Shown: positions 26,164 through 36,255 of the stretch, piece after piece
How the letters are laid out: every line of letters begins with the position of its first letter
Position numbering within the stretch: position 1 is the stretch's first letter
Assembly (NCBI RefSeq): GCF_014699005.1
Contig: NZ_JACWZY010000022.1
Span: forward strand, 1 to 64,000
DNA: 64,000 nucleotides
Reading direction: 5' to 3'
Source of the DNA: Spirosoma profusum
GTDB taxonomy: Bacteria; Bacteroidota; Bacteroidia; Cytophagales; Spirosomataceae
Program-made: the position numbers and the translations under genes
Notes under the pieces: model-generated
Seen by the model: the letters and a program-made list of their open reading frames with translations, nothing else
Databases searched by the model: none
What the model was told of the DNA's origin: nothing

Positions 26164-29100
26164 ATGAAGGGACACTTACTTCTCATTGCCTTGCTATTGC
26201 CTGTTTTTTCCTTCGCTCAATCGCGGATTGTTCGGGGAAAAGTGAGCGATGCGACTAGCAGGGAGGCCTTACCCGGAACTACAATTACCGTTAAAGGCGG
26301 TACGTTAGGAACGGTAACTGACGCACAGGGAACGTATCAAATTAACGTTTCCGACAAAAACACTACGCTCGTTTTTTCGTCTGTAGGCTTTCAGTCACAG
26401 GAAATCGTGGCAGGAACTAAAGAGGTGATCGACGTACTGCTCGTCACCGATACCAAACAGCTCACCGAAGTCGTGATAACCGCTGCCGGTATCAAGCGCG
26501 ATAAGAATGCGCTGGGTTATGCCGTAAGTACACTGGATGCCACCAAGCTGGCTCAACGGTCGGAGCCTGACCCGCTACGTGCCTTAACGGGTAAGGTAGC
26601 AGGAGTAAACATCCAGGGTTCTGGGGGGGCCGCTGGGGGCGCTACCAACATTACGATTCGGGGCAATTCGTCGCTGGGAAACAATAACCAGCCCCTGTTT
26701 GTAGTAGACGGTGTTCCATTTGATAATTCCAGCTTTGGCAGTACAGATGGCACCGTGGGTGGCTCAACGATTACCAACCGCGCTTTTGACCTCGACCCCA
26801 ATAACATCCTGACGATGACCGTTCTGAAAGGTGCGGCTGCGGCTGCGCTGTATGGGTCAAGGGCAGCAAACGGGGCGATCATCGTAACCACTAAAGCAGG
26901 TAAAAGTCAGAGTCGTAAGGGGCTGGAAATCACCTACAACGTGGGCTATGCTACGGAAACCGTAGCCGGTTTGCCCGAATACCAGACTAAATATGGACAG
27001 GGTACCAACTTCGACTACCGCAGTGGCGTGTTTGGTTCGTGGGGACCTGCGTATCAGGGTTTTACGAGCCTAATTCCGACGCGGGCGACAATCCCGCATC
27101 CGCTCACGACCAACAACCGTTATCCTTCGTCAGTATTTCCGCAGTTTTACGAAGCTGATGGCACTACGCCGATTCAGGTGCCTTACCAATCGTTTGCGCA
27201 GTATAACGCCAAAAATTTTTTCCGAACAGGTAACGTATTTGAGAATGCCCTTTCGGTATCGACAGGAGGAGAAAAAGGTAACCTTACAGTTGGTCTGTCG
27301 CGCACGAAAAACAATGGCGTTGTTCGCGAGAACGAGATTACACGGACTGGGATTAATATTGGGGGAAATGCGCAGTTAGATAATAAGTTCTACGTTAGCG
27401 GTTCCTTAAATTACGTCAATACGGACCAGGTTTCTCCTCAGGTGACGGCGGCTAACGGCAGCGGGGCATCCATTCTGGACATCCTGATGTTTGTACCAAC
27501 GAGTTACGATTTAACGGGTTTCCCAAACACAAATCCGCTGAACGGCAACAATATCTATGACCGCGTGGGTACCGACAATCCGTATTGGTCGGTGGTAAAC
27601 AGCCCGACGACCAGCAAAGTAGATCGCTATTATGGTAACATGGTTCTGGGCTTCGATCCACTGCCCTGGCTGAACGTACAGAATACGATTGGCTTCAACG
27701 CCTACACCGACCGCCGGGTGGTTGTGAATGGCAAGGGGGGCGATTATTTCCCGAACGGAAACATCACCAACGACAACATTTATCGGCAGGAATTAGACAA
27801 TACGTTGCTTATTACGGCGACCAAACAACTGAGTGAAAACTTCGGTCTGAAAGCCATTATCGGTAATAACGTGAACCAACGTATCACCGAACGGCAGGTC
27901 GTATTTGGTGATGGTATCATCTTCCGGGGCATTAACTCGCTGAACAACACCAGTGTAACGATTCCGCGTGTGTTACTCAACAACCGCAATAATTTCAAAC
28001 AGCGGTATTTTGCTTTCTTCACCGATATCTCGCTCGATTATAAAAACTACGCGTTCCTGAATCTGGTGGCACGTAACGATATTTCGTCGACGCTGCCGTC
28101 AAGCAACCGGAGCTATTTATACGGTGGAGCCAGTGCCTCGTTGATTTTCACAGAAGCCTTTAATCTTCCGAAAAACGTATTGAATTTTGGTAAGCTTCGG
28201 GCGGGATATACACGGGTAGGGAACGAAGCGACGCCGTATCAGACTCAGACCGTTTTCATCGCCAACCCCGTTCTGGGAGCGGGTGTCACAACGGGTACTA
28301 TAGCTTCTCCTTTTAACGGACAAAGTTCGCTGACTGAATCGGATCTGCTGGCAAACGCAGAATTAAAGCCCGAGTTTATCACCGAGCTGGAGTTGGGAGC
28401 GGAATTGCAGTTTTTCAACAATCGGGTTGGATTGGACGTAACGTACTACAACAAAATCAGTACGTCGCAGATTTTCACGGTGAACGCGGCACCATCCACG
28501 GGTTACACCCAAAAGGTGATTAACCTGGGAAAATCGAAGAACGAAGGGGTTGAGATCGGTTTGAACGTAACGCCGATAAAAATGGCCAGTGGATTCCAGT
28601 GGGATATTTCGTCAGCGTTCACCCTGAACCGGAACATAGTTCTGGACATTGGTTCGTTGAAAGAGCTTCCCTACGGCGGCTTCGCGAATTTGGGTAGTGT
28701 TCACATTGCTGGTCAGCCATACGGCATGATTCGCGGCTCGACCTACGCCCGCGACGACGAGAACAATATCCTGGTAAACCCCAATACGGGTAAGCCCATT
28801 CTGAGCGGCAAAACGACGGCTATCGGTAACCCAAACCCCGACTTTATTCTGGGCATTACGAATTCGTTTAGTTATAAGGGACTTACACTCAGTGCCTTGT
28901 TCGATTGGAAGAAAGGTGGCGATATGTATTCGTTCACGGCCTATGAATTGCTGAGCCGGGGCGTAACTAGAGATACCGAAGAACGGGAAGCTATTCTGGT
29001 TGGACCGGGCGTTCTTGGTGACGTCAATACGTTGAAACCACTGCTCAACGGTGAAGGCAAGAAAATCCCGAATAACATCGGCATCGGCGTAGCTGACTAT

Positions 29101-29409
29101 TACTTCACCGGCGGTTTCGGACCGGGTGGCGCCGACGAAGTGAACGTACTGGATGCCACGGTTTTCCGGCTGCGCGAAGTATCGCTGGGGTATCAGTTCC
29201 CAAAATCCTGGTTGAAGAAAACTCCTTTCGGAACGGCGTTTCTGTCGGTCAGCGGACGTAACCTTTGGTATCTGGCTCCCAACTTCCCTAAATACCTGAA
29301 CTTCGATCCGGAAGTCAGTTCGTTAGGGGCAGGAAATTCGCAAGGGTTCGATTTAATTGGTATTCCGACCACGCGTCGTCTGGGCGTTAATCTTCGGTTT
29401 AGTTTCTAA
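26164..29409 (+). CDS. SusC/RagA-type TonB-linked outer-membrane transporter
   Basis: A 1081-residue protein. A signal peptide (ends near FAQ) is followed by a carboxypeptidase D-like plug extension (about 22-105, VRGKVSDATSREALPGTTIT), the TonB plug (about 110-240, PLFVVDGVPFDNS) and a 22-stranded barrel ending GVNLRFSF. It forms the energised outer-membrane channel paired with the lipoprotein lid encoded next. The downstream genes encode exported M14 and M20 peptidase-like proteins, so peptides rather than glycans are the more likely cargo. No anti-sigma/ECF pair is next to it. Confidence 0.93.
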   Translation: MKGHLLLIALLLPVFSFAQSRIVRGKVSDATSREALPGTTITVKGGTLGTVTDAQGTYQINVSDKNTTLVFSSVGFQSQEIVAGTKEVIDVLLVTDTKQLTEVVITAAGIKRDKNALGYAVSTLDATKLAQRSEPDPLRALTGKVAGVNIQGSGGAAGGATNITIRGNSSLGNNNQPLFVVDGVPFDNSSFGSTDGTVGGSTITNRAFDLDPNNILTMTVLKGAAAAALYGSRAANGAIIVTTKAGKSQSRKGLEITYNVGYATETVAGLPEYQTKYGQGTNFDYRSGVFGSWGPAYQGFTSLIPTRATIPHPLTTNNRYPSSVFPQFYEADGTTPIQVPYQSFAQYNAKNFFRTGNVFENALSVSTGGEKGNLTVGLSRTKNNGVVRENEITRTGINIGGNAQLDNKFYVSGSLNYVNTDQVSPQVTAANGSGASILDILMFVPTSYDLTGFPNTNPLNGNNIYDRVGTDNPYWSVVNSPTTSKVDRYYGNMVLGFDPLPWLNVQNTIGFNAYTDRRVVVNGKGGDYFPNGNITNDNIYRQELDNTLLITATKQLSENFGLKAIIGNNVNQRITERQVVFGDGIIFRGINSLNNTSVTIPRVLLNNRNNFKQRYFAFFTDISLDYKNYAFLNLVARNDISSTLPSSNRSYLYGGASASLIFTEAFNLPKNVLNFGKLRAGYTRVGNEATPYQTQTVFIANPVLGAGVTTGTIASPFNGQSSLTESDLLANAELKPEFITELELGAELQFFNNRVGLDVTYYNKISTSQIFTVNAAPSTGYTQKVINLGKSKNEGVEIGLNVTPIKMASGFQWDISSAFTLNRNIVLDIGSLKELPYGGFANLGSVHIAGQPYGMIRGSTYARDDENNILVNPNTGKPILSGKTTAIGNPNPDFILGITNSFSYKGLTLSALFDWKKGGDMYSFTAYELLSRGVTRDTEEREAILVGPGVLGDVNTLKPLLNGEGKKIPNNIGIGVADYYFTGGFGPGGADEVNVLDATVFRLREVSLGYQFPKSWLKKTPFGTAFLSVSGRNLWYLAPNFPKYLNFDPEVSSLGAGNSQGFDLIGIPTTRRLGVNLRFSF

Positions 29410-29481
29410 AACGGTCAACGTTTCAGGTTGCTAAAGCCAAAATGTGGAACCTGGAACCCGAAATAACAAACATTAACTTGT

Positions 29482-31080
29482 ATGAAATTCACTAACCTTA
29501 TACGTACGATTTCGTTGTTGGGTTTGCTTGAAATAGCGGGTGCCTGCAAAGATTTCGTCGAAATCAACAGTGACCCTAATAACCCGACTACGCCAGTACT
29601 GGAGTTGCTTTTACCGGCTACTCAAATCTCGATGGCGGGTAGTCTGCGGGATGTTAATCAGGGTACGTCCATCGTGATGCAGCACCTGTACACGGCTACA
29701 GCCAGCCGCAATTTTCAGGATGGTACCGATTACCAGCAATCGTGGAATGCGCTCTACACGCAGGTTCTGAACGATATCGAAATTGTTATCCGGGAAGGTA
29801 CGCGCCTGCAACGATGGGACTACGTATCGATTGCCAAATTGCAGAAGGCGTATCTCTACAGTATAATGGTTGACCTCTGGGGCGACATTCCGTATACGGA
29901 TGCCTCGAAAGGGCTTACTGTTTCCGACCCTACGTTCGAGAGTGGGGCAGCTATCTACGACAAACTCTTTACGTTGATTGACGAGGGTTTGGCCGACGCT
30001 AATAAAGGTAATTTCGCGATTCAGCCAACAACGGCTGACATCATCTACAAAGGCGATAAAGCTGCGTGGATTCGGATGGGTAACTCGCTGAAATTAAAGC
30101 TGTTCAATCAGATTCGGCTCGTACAGACTGACAAAGCGAAAGCCGGTATAGCTGCTCTCCTGAGCAGTAACGCACCGTTGATTACGACCAATGCCCAGGA
30201 TTTTGCGTTCCGGTTCGGCACCACCGAAACACCGGCGAACCGCCACCCCTGGCATCGGACTGAATATCAGGCGGGGAAAACCTATTACATGAGCCAGAAT
30301 TTCATCGAACGTTTGTTTGGTACCGACGACATTCGAATGCGGTATTTTTTCTTCCGCCAGACGTCGAATTACACGGTCGGCTTTACACCAACGGGTAATG
30401 GGTACTTCGGTCGCTACACGGGCGATGCCACTGCTTCACCCAACGACAACGCGTTGAAAGCCACGTGTGGCGTGTATCCGGCGGGTGGTTTGTACGACAA
30501 CGCCCCCATTAATAACCTCACGGCGGCTAACGTATTTATCCTCAACACAGGCGCAACTGGCTCGCCCAAAGTGGTCACGAATTCCGACGGTTCAGGGGCT
30601 GGCGTCTTTCCGTTTATCACGAATGCGATGGTGAAATTCATCTTAGCGGAATCCGCTCTTACAATGGGCACCGCTGGTGACCCAAAACAGCTTTTTCAGG
30701 ATGGTATTACGGCAAGTCTGAACAGCATCAATACCATTTCCACTACGTCTGGAAATTCTGCCCCTACCATGCCCGCAGCTAGTGTTACGTCCTTTGTTGC
30801 CAGTCGGGCAGCTCAGTACGATGCCGCCGATGCAACCGGTAAATTGAATGCGGTTATGACCCAGAAATACATTGCGCTGTATGGAAACGGCATGGAATCC
30901 TATAATGATTACCGCCGAACGGGCTTTCCAGTTCTTCCTGCCCCCATCGCGCCACTTAATACGTTCCCGCTACGTCTGGCCTATTCAGTAACTGAGTTAG
31001 CCACCAATGCAAGCGTATCAGAAAAAGCCGATCAGATTCAAACCGCCCAGCAAACAACACCTGTTTTCTGGGACAAATAA
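29482..31080 (+). CDS. SusD/RagB-type nutrient-binding lipoprotein
   Basis: A 532-residue lipoprotein with a lipobox (IAGAC, Cys about residue 22). The TPR-rich SusD-like fold of the PF12771 group is indicated by DFVEINSDPNNPTTP, LQKAYLYSIMVDLWGDIPYTDASKG and the C-terminal EKADQIQTAQQTTPVFWD. It would act as the surface lid of the SusC-like channel 72 bp upstream and bind the incoming nutrient. Confidence 0.9.
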   Translation: MKFTNLIRTISLLGLLEIAGACKDFVEINSDPNNPTTPVLELLLPATQISMAGSLRDVNQGTSIVMQHLYTATASRNFQDGTDYQQSWNALYTQVLNDIEIVIREGTRLQRWDYVSIAKLQKAYLYSIMVDLWGDIPYTDASKGLTVSDPTFESGAAIYDKLFTLIDEGLADANKGNFAIQPTTADIIYKGDKAAWIRMGNSLKLKLFNQIRLVQTDKAKAGIAALLSSNAPLITTNAQDFAFRFGTTETPANRHPWHRTEYQAGKTYYMSQNFIERLFGTDDIRMRYFFFRQTSNYTVGFTPTGNGYFGRYTGDATASPNDNALKATCGVYPAGGLYDNAPINNLTAANVFILNTGATGSPKVVTNSDGSGAGVFPFITNAMVKFILAESALTMGTAGDPKQLFQDGITASLNSINTISTTSGNSAPTMPAASVTSFVASRAAQYDAADATGKLNAVMTQKYIALYGNGMESYNDYRRTGFPVLPAPIAPLNTFPLRLAYSVTELATNASVSEKADQIQTAQQTTPVFWDK

Positions 31081-31082
31081 AT

Positions 31083-31128
31083 GATTCAGTTTGCTACGTC
31101 CTCATTACCGAACGTAGCAAACTGAATC
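31083..31128 (+). terminator. Perfect 17-bp hairpin after the SusD gene
   Basis: Arms GATTCAGTTTGCTACGT (31083-31099) and its exact complement (31112-31128) with a 12-base loop. It may attenuate transcription between the SusCD pair and the downstream genes. The arms contain the word TACGT. Confidence 0.7.
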
Positions 31129-31147
31129 TTAAAAACATTCAAGATTT

Positions 31148-31774
31148 ATGAAAAAAATCTCTTTATACTGTTCATTACTAGCTATTCTGGTACTGGATGC
31201 CTGTAAGACGGAGAACTACGTTTGGGAAAACTGGTCTTATACGGCGGTACCGTTGGTGGCGGTAAATACGGCCAAGTCGGCGCTACCGACCATAGCCACT
31301 GCCAATACGTCCTTTTTTGATATGGGCGCTGCGAATCTGGCCAGCCAGGAATTTGAATACACGCTCAAATGGGAAGGTTTTGGCAAGACTGAGGTGAAGA
31401 GTATCGATGTGTATCTGGGTTTTGTGAAGGCCCCAGCAACGGGTAATCCAGCGTATCCGATTGTGGTTTCTCAACCGGGAGGTATCTATCCCAGCGTAAC
31501 GCAATTCCCGCTTCCGAGTCGGGTTGCTTCGACTGATAAGCTTTTCATGACCGTTACAGACTTCCCGAAAGTGATTACAGCTACGGCGGGTCAGATGGCA
31601 ACCTTTACGGGTACGGATCTCACGAAGGTGGTTCAGAATGATTATTTTATCTTTAAATTTATCCTGACCATGACCGACGGTCGACGAATCGAAGGCTATC
31701 AGGAAAACGTCTGCGACGAAGCCCGTGGGGAAGTTGGCGACTGCCGCGTAGGCGTGCGTTTCCGTAGGAAATAA
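31148..31774 (+). CDS. Hypothetical lipoprotein of the SusCD locus
   Basis: A 208-residue lipoprotein (lipobox VLDAC, Cys about 19). The mature part is beta-rich (KSIDVYLGFVKAPATGN, RRIEGYQENVCDEARGEVGDC) and has no signature I recognise. Its position right after SusD fits the accessory surface lipoproteins that often share such loci and bind cargo. The motif-level identity of such proteins is generally low, so nothing more can be said. Confidence 0.68.
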   Translation: MKKISLYCSLLAILVLDACKTENYVWENWSYTAVPLVAVNTAKSALPTIATANTSFFDMGAANLASQEFEYTLKWEGFGKTEVKSIDVYLGFVKAPATGNPAYPIVVSQPGGIYPSVTQFPLPSRVASTDKLFMTVTDFPKVITATAGQMATFTGTDLTKVVQNDYFIFKFILTMTDGRRIEGYQENVCDEARGEVGDCRVGVRFRRK

Positions 31775-31775
31775 A

Positions 31776-31842
31776 TTAATGAATAATGGTTCATGTACAA
31801 ACAGTTCAGAGCATTCATTTTTCATTAACCATTATTCATTAA
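31776..31842. repeat. Palindromic repeat of the TGAATAATG type
   Basis: Arms TTAATGAATAATGGTT (31776-31791) and the complement AACCATTATTCATTAA (31827-31842) flank a 35-base loop. Related TGAATAATG arms occur at 38899-38974 and around 50976-51148. Confidence 0.75.
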
Positions 31843-31890
31843 TCCTTACTCATTCTATTACAATAATTAACCTCAACTAACTGCTAACAA

Positions 31891-34716
31891 ATGCGTTATT
31901 CTCCGTACTCGCTCTTTGCAGGGCTGCTGATGGGCGTAAGCACTACGTTTGCCCAGACGATTCCCTCTCCCAAGGAGCATTTTGGGTTCAACATTGGCGA
32001 TGATTATCAACTCGCTACGTATACCCAGACCGAGGCTTATTTCCGAAAAGTCGCTGCTGCCTCCGACCGGGTTAAACTGGTCGATATTGGCCTGACTGAA
32101 GAAGGTCGGCATCAGTTAATGCTGATTGTATCGTCGCCCGAAAACATCAAGAAACTAGATCGTTACAAAGAGATTTCGACGAAACTGGCCCGCGCCGAAG
32201 GGCTTAGCGATGAACAGGCTCATGCGCTGGCGAACGAAGGCAAAGCCATTGTCTGGATTGATGGTGGCCTGCACGCAACCGAAACCGTTGGTACGATGCA
32301 GCTCATCGAAACCGTCTATCAGCTGACGAGCCGGAAAGATCCCGAAACGATGCGTATTCTGGATCAGGACGTTATCCTGCTTACTCACGCTAATCCTGAT
32401 GGACAGGAAATCGTGACCAACTGGTACATGCGCGAGCAGACTGCCAACAAGCGCGTACTCGATAACCTGCCCAAGCTGTATCAGAAATACGTCGGCCACG
32501 ACAACAACCGCGATTTCTTTATCATGAATATGAAGGAAACCCAGAACATGGGTAAGCAACTGTTCGTCGAATGGATTCCGCAGATTATGTATAACCACCA
32601 CCAGCGCGGTCCGGCTGGGTCGGTGCTGGCAGGCCCACCCTACCGCGATCCGTTCAACTACGTATTTGACCCACTGATGATTACGGGAATTGACGCGCTG
32701 GGAGCGGCTATGATCAACCGACTAAACTCGGAGAACAAACCGGGCTTTACACGCCTTGGTGGCTCAGTTTTCTCGACCTGGTATAACGGCGGTCTACGTA
32801 CCACGACGCACTTTCACAACATGATTGGTTTGCTGACCGAAATCATCGGTGGCCCAACACCAGAAGACATTCCTGTTGTATCTAAATACCTGATTCCCAA
32901 TGGCAATACACCATTTCCAGTATTACCTCAGAAGTGGTACTTCAAGCAATCTATTGATTACTCGGTTTCGCTGAACTACGCTGTGCTGGGCTATGCAGCC
33001 CGCTACCGCGATGAGGTGTTGTTCAACATTTACCGCATGGGTAAAAACTCGATTGAGCGCGGTAGTAAAGATTTCTGGGGTTTGTCGCCGAAGAAAATCG
33101 ACGCCATTACGCAGGCTTTCCAGAACGATCCCAAAAAGCCTAACGTACCAACTAACGCAGCGCTGGCTCAATATGGCTTTGTTCCTCGCGGTGGTGGTAT
33201 GCCAATGAAATATTACGACACCATCATGAAAGCGCCGGTGCTACGTGATCCACGTGGTTTTATCATCCCAATCAATCAGCCTGATTTTGCAACAGCTACC
33301 AAGTTCATCAACGCCCTGATACGTACCGGTGTGCAGATTCAGCAGGCTACCGCCGATTTCACGGTTGCAGGTAAAAAATATTCGGCCGGTTCCTACGTAG
33401 TGAAAACTGATCAAGCCTTCCGTCCGCACATTCTGGACATGTTTGAGCCGCAGGATCACCCTAACGATTTCCAGTACCCAGGTGGCCCGCCGGTACGTCC
33501 GTATGATGCAGCTGGCTGGACGTTAGCGTACACCATGAACGTAAAATTCGACCGGATTCTGGATGGCTTCGATGGCCCATTCAAGAAGCTTCCAATTGGT
33601 GAACTTCAGTCGCCAGAAGGCCATATTAATGGTGCGGCTGGCGCTGGCTACGTATTGAGCGCCAAGGCAAACAACTCGTTTATTGCCGTGAATGACCTGC
33701 TGGCATCGGGTGTCGACGTGTTCCGGTTACCAAATGGAACAGGTGGAAAATCGACGGTAGAAGCGGGTTCGTTCTACGTTCCCGCTTCGGCAAAAGCGAA
33801 ATCGTTGCTCGACAAATCAGCTAAAGACCTTGGTCTGGAAGTGATGGGCGTAGCTAAAAAGCCTACTACGTCGATGATTAAAGTGTCGCCGATGCGTATT
33901 GCGCTTTGGGATACGTATGGCGGATCGATGCCGTCGGGCTGGGTACGTTGGCTGATGGAACAATACCATTTCCCAATGAAAGTTATTTTCCCGCAGGACA
34001 TCGACGCTGGTGATCTGAAGAAAAAATATGATGTGATCGTGTTCGTAACCCGTGCGATTCCTCCGGTTGGCGGTCGGGATGAAGACATTTTCAGCGCGAT
34101 GGAACGGGAGCCGAAAGAGGAAACTACACCGGCTGAATACCGTCCGTTATTGGGCAAGATTACTGCTACCAAGTCGATTCCGCAGATAAAAACCTTCCTC
34201 GAAGCAGGCGGGACAGTATTGACTATCGGTTCCAGTACGAATCTAGCGTACCATCTTGGTCTGCCCGTTAAGAGCGCTCTGACCGAAATGACCACTGCTG
34301 GTAAAGAGCGCCCGCTGCCTGGTGAGAAATACTACATTCCCGGCAGCGTACTACGTGTTACGCTCGATTCGACGCAACATGCTACGTGGGGTCTGTCGAA
34401 GCAAACTGATGTGTATTTCGATGCCAGCCCGGTTTTCAAACTATCGCCCGAAGCCATTGCTAAAGGTACTGTAATACCACTCGCCTGGTTCGATACCGAC
34501 AAGCCGCTACGTTCCGGTTGGGCGTGGGGTCAGTCGTATCTGCAGGATGGCGTAGCTGCTTTCATGGCTCCGGTTGGCGCGGGTAAATTCTATGCCTTTG
34601 GCCCCGAAATCACCTTCCGGGCGCAGGCGCAGGGAACCTTCAAGTTCCTGTTCAACCAGCTTTACAACACGGGTAGAAGCGGTTCGCAAGGCACTGACGT
34701 AGTAAGTGAAGAATAA
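31891..34716 (+). CDS. M14-family zinc carboxypeptidase-like protein
   Basis: A 941-residue exported protein (signal peptide ends near TFAQ). The M14 zinc motif HxxE is present as H128-A-T-E131 (GGLHATETVG), followed by ANPDGQ, VGHDNNRDFF and YNHHQ (H236, H237), which would supply the third zinc ligand. Residues about 480-920 form additional beta domains, including a Rossmann-like segment (KYDVIVFVTRAIPP). Family members remove C-terminal residues or cleave cell-wall peptides. A paralogue lies at 36256-38892, with an M20 peptidase gene between them. Confidence 0.87.
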   Translation: MRYSPYSLFAGLLMGVSTTFAQTIPSPKEHFGFNIGDDYQLATYTQTEAYFRKVAAASDRVKLVDIGLTEEGRHQLMLIVSSPENIKKLDRYKEISTKLARAEGLSDEQAHALANEGKAIVWIDGGLHATETVGTMQLIETVYQLTSRKDPETMRILDQDVILLTHANPDGQEIVTNWYMREQTANKRVLDNLPKLYQKYVGHDNNRDFFIMNMKETQNMGKQLFVEWIPQIMYNHHQRGPAGSVLAGPPYRDPFNYVFDPLMITGIDALGAAMINRLNSENKPGFTRLGGSVFSTWYNGGLRTTTHFHNMIGLLTEIIGGPTPEDIPVVSKYLIPNGNTPFPVLPQKWYFKQSIDYSVSLNYAVLGYAARYRDEVLFNIYRMGKNSIERGSKDFWGLSPKKIDAITQAFQNDPKKPNVPTNAALAQYGFVPRGGGMPMKYYDTIMKAPVLRDPRGFIIPINQPDFATATKFINALIRTGVQIQQATADFTVAGKKYSAGSYVVKTDQAFRPHILDMFEPQDHPNDFQYPGGPPVRPYDAAGWTLAYTMNVKFDRILDGFDGPFKKLPIGELQSPEGHINGAAGAGYVLSAKANNSFIAVNDLLASGVDVFRLPNGTGGKSTVEAGSFYVPASAKAKSLLDKSAKDLGLEVMGVAKKPTTSMIKVSPMRIALWDTYGGSMPSGWVRWLMEQYHFPMKVIFPQDIDAGDLKKKYDVIVFVTRAIPPVGGRDEDIFSAMEREPKEETTPAEYRPLLGKITATKSIPQIKTFLEAGGTVLTIGSSTNLAYHLGLPVKSALTEMTTAGKERPLPGEKYYIPGSVLRVTLDSTQHATWGLSKQTDVYFDASPVFKLSPEAIAKGTVIPLAWFDTDKPLRSGWAWGQSYLQDGVAAFMAPVGAGKFYAFGPEITFRAQAQGTFKFLFNQLYNTGRSGSQGTDVVSEE

Positions 34717-34742
34717 TCGCAAATCCAGTTCTTAAACGTAGT

Positions 34743-34795
34743 GAAGCGGTTGTTACGTAGCGATTCTAAACGAAAAGGTACGTAGCAACCGCTTC
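34743..34795 (+). terminator. Intergenic hairpin between the M14 and M20 genes
   Basis: Arms GAAGCGGTTGTTACGTA and TACGTAGCAACCGCTTC pair over 17 bp with one G-T pair. Both arms contain TACGTA. It may terminate or process the upstream transcript. Confidence 0.6.
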
Positions 34796-34809
34796 AAATT
34801 TTCTTAACT

Positions 34810-36132
34810 ATGAATCAACTTGTAAAAGTCGCTTTCGTTGCTCCTTTGTTGCTAACGGCTACCAGACTGTTTGCTCAGGAAGAAGAAGCGGACGAAGAAT
34901 CGAAAAAGGTAGTTCCCATCGACAAGCGGTACGAAACCGAAATCAGTACGTTAGCCCAAAAACCAGCGGTTCAGTCTGCGTTTAAAATCTTCAACGACCT
35001 GGAACCGCAAACCAAACAGGATCTTTATACGCTGACGGAAATTGCATCGCCCCCATTTAAGGAAGCCGAGCGATCTAAAAAATACGCGGCCATGATGAAA
35101 GAAGCTGGCGCCGATTCGGTCTGGATTGATGAAGTCAACAACGTAATCGCCAAACGCAAGGGAAAGTCCGGCAAAAAAACGGTGGTGGTTGAAGCGCACC
35201 TCGACACGGTTTTCCCGGCGGGAACTGACGTGAAAATCAAAACCAAAGGTGATACGTTATACGCTCCAGGCGTAGGCGACGATACACGCGGTCTGACCGC
35301 CGTACTAGCCGTTTTGAAGGGGCTGGAAAAAGCGAAGATTGAAACCGAAGCCGACGTATTGTTCGTGGGTGCCGTTGGCGAAGAAGGACTCGGTGACCTG
35401 CGTGGTGTAAAACACCTGCTACGTGATGGTAGCCCAAAAGTCGATTCGTATATCGCCGTCGATGGACACGGTATTGAAACCATCACTCACCGGGGGCTAG
35501 GCTCGCACCGCTATCGTATTACGTTCAAAGGGCCGGGTGGACACTCGTATGGTGCTTTTGGCATCGTGAATCCCCACGGTGCACTAGGCAAAGCAATTAA
35601 TTACTTCACCACAGACGCCGACAAATTCACCCGCGAAGGTGTAAAAACGACTTACAGCGTGAGCGTCATTGGCGGAGGTACGTCGATCAACGCTATTCCC
35701 TATGAATCGTGGATGGAAGTTGATATGCGGTCGGAAAGCAAAGAAAAACTCGCTGGTGTTGATAAGCTTTTGCAGGCCGCTGTTCAACGGGCTTTGAAAG
35801 AAGAAAACGCCATGAAACGTAGCGGCCCCGATCTGACCGTCGAGGTAAAGCTGGTTGGTGACCGGCCATCGGGACGTATCGAACCGACGATTCCGCTGGT
35901 GCAGCGGGCTATGGCGGTTTCCAAATACCTACAAGGTGAACCCAAACTGCGCGTCGGTTCTACCAACGCCAACATTCCTATTGCCAAAGGCATTCCGGCT
36001 GTCACAATTGGTAGCGGTGGTACAGGTGGTAACGCGCACTCCCTCCGCGAATGGTGGATCAATGACAAGGGCGTACTGGGTCTGCAACGAATTCTGCTGG
36101 TTCTCTTATCTGAAGCCGGAACCGCGAATTAA
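34810..36132 (+). CDS. M20/M25/M40-family metallopeptidase
   Basis: A 440-residue exported protein (signal segment ends near LFAQ). The dinuclear zinc site is recognisable: VVVEAHLDTVFP (H130, D132), GVGDDTRGL (D157 bridging), VGAVGEEGLGD (E191/E192), and a C-terminal GNAHSLREWW (His). The lid domain (about 205-330, HRYRITFKGPGGHSYGAFG) is present. This is a dipeptidase/aminoacylase-like architecture. Set between two M14-like genes and downstream of SusCD, it would finish digestion of imported or surface peptides. Confidence 0.9.
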   Translation: MNQLVKVAFVAPLLLTATRLFAQEEEADEESKKVVPIDKRYETEISTLAQKPAVQSAFKIFNDLEPQTKQDLYTLTEIASPPFKEAERSKKYAAMMKEAGADSVWIDEVNNVIAKRKGKSGKKTVVVEAHLDTVFPAGTDVKIKTKGDTLYAPGVGDDTRGLTAVLAVLKGLEKAKIETEADVLFVGAVGEEGLGDLRGVKHLLRDGSPKVDSYIAVDGHGIETITHRGLGSHRYRITFKGPGGHSYGAFGIVNPHGALGKAINYFTTDADKFTREGVKTTYSVSVIGGGTSINAIPYESWMEVDMRSESKEKLAGVDKLLQAAVQRALKEENAMKRSGPDLTVEVKLVGDRPSGRIEPTIPLVQRAMAVSKYLQGEPKLRVGSTNANIPIAKGIPAVTIGSGGTGGNAHSLREWWINDKGVLGLQRILLVLLSEAGTAN

Positions 36133-36143
36133 CTACATTTTTT

Positions 36144-36230
36144 TTGTCATTCTGACGAAGGAAGAATCTTACATATATCCTTACTAGCGAATAAAGAAAC
36201 CTTAAAATTCTTCCTTCGTCAGAATGACAA
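36144..36230. repeat. Palindromic repeat, TGTCATTCTGACGAAGG type
   Basis: A left arm beginning TTGTCATTCTGACGAAGGAA at 36144 and a right arm ending at 36230 form a near-perfect hairpin of about 27 bp arms. A related hairpin (54089-54175) begins TTGTCATGCTGA and also continues GAAG.ATCTTA. Both belong to a dispersed repeat type common in Bacteroidota intergenic regions. Confidence 0.75.
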
Positions 36231-36255
36231 ATTCTCCAATCTAACCTCCTCTTTC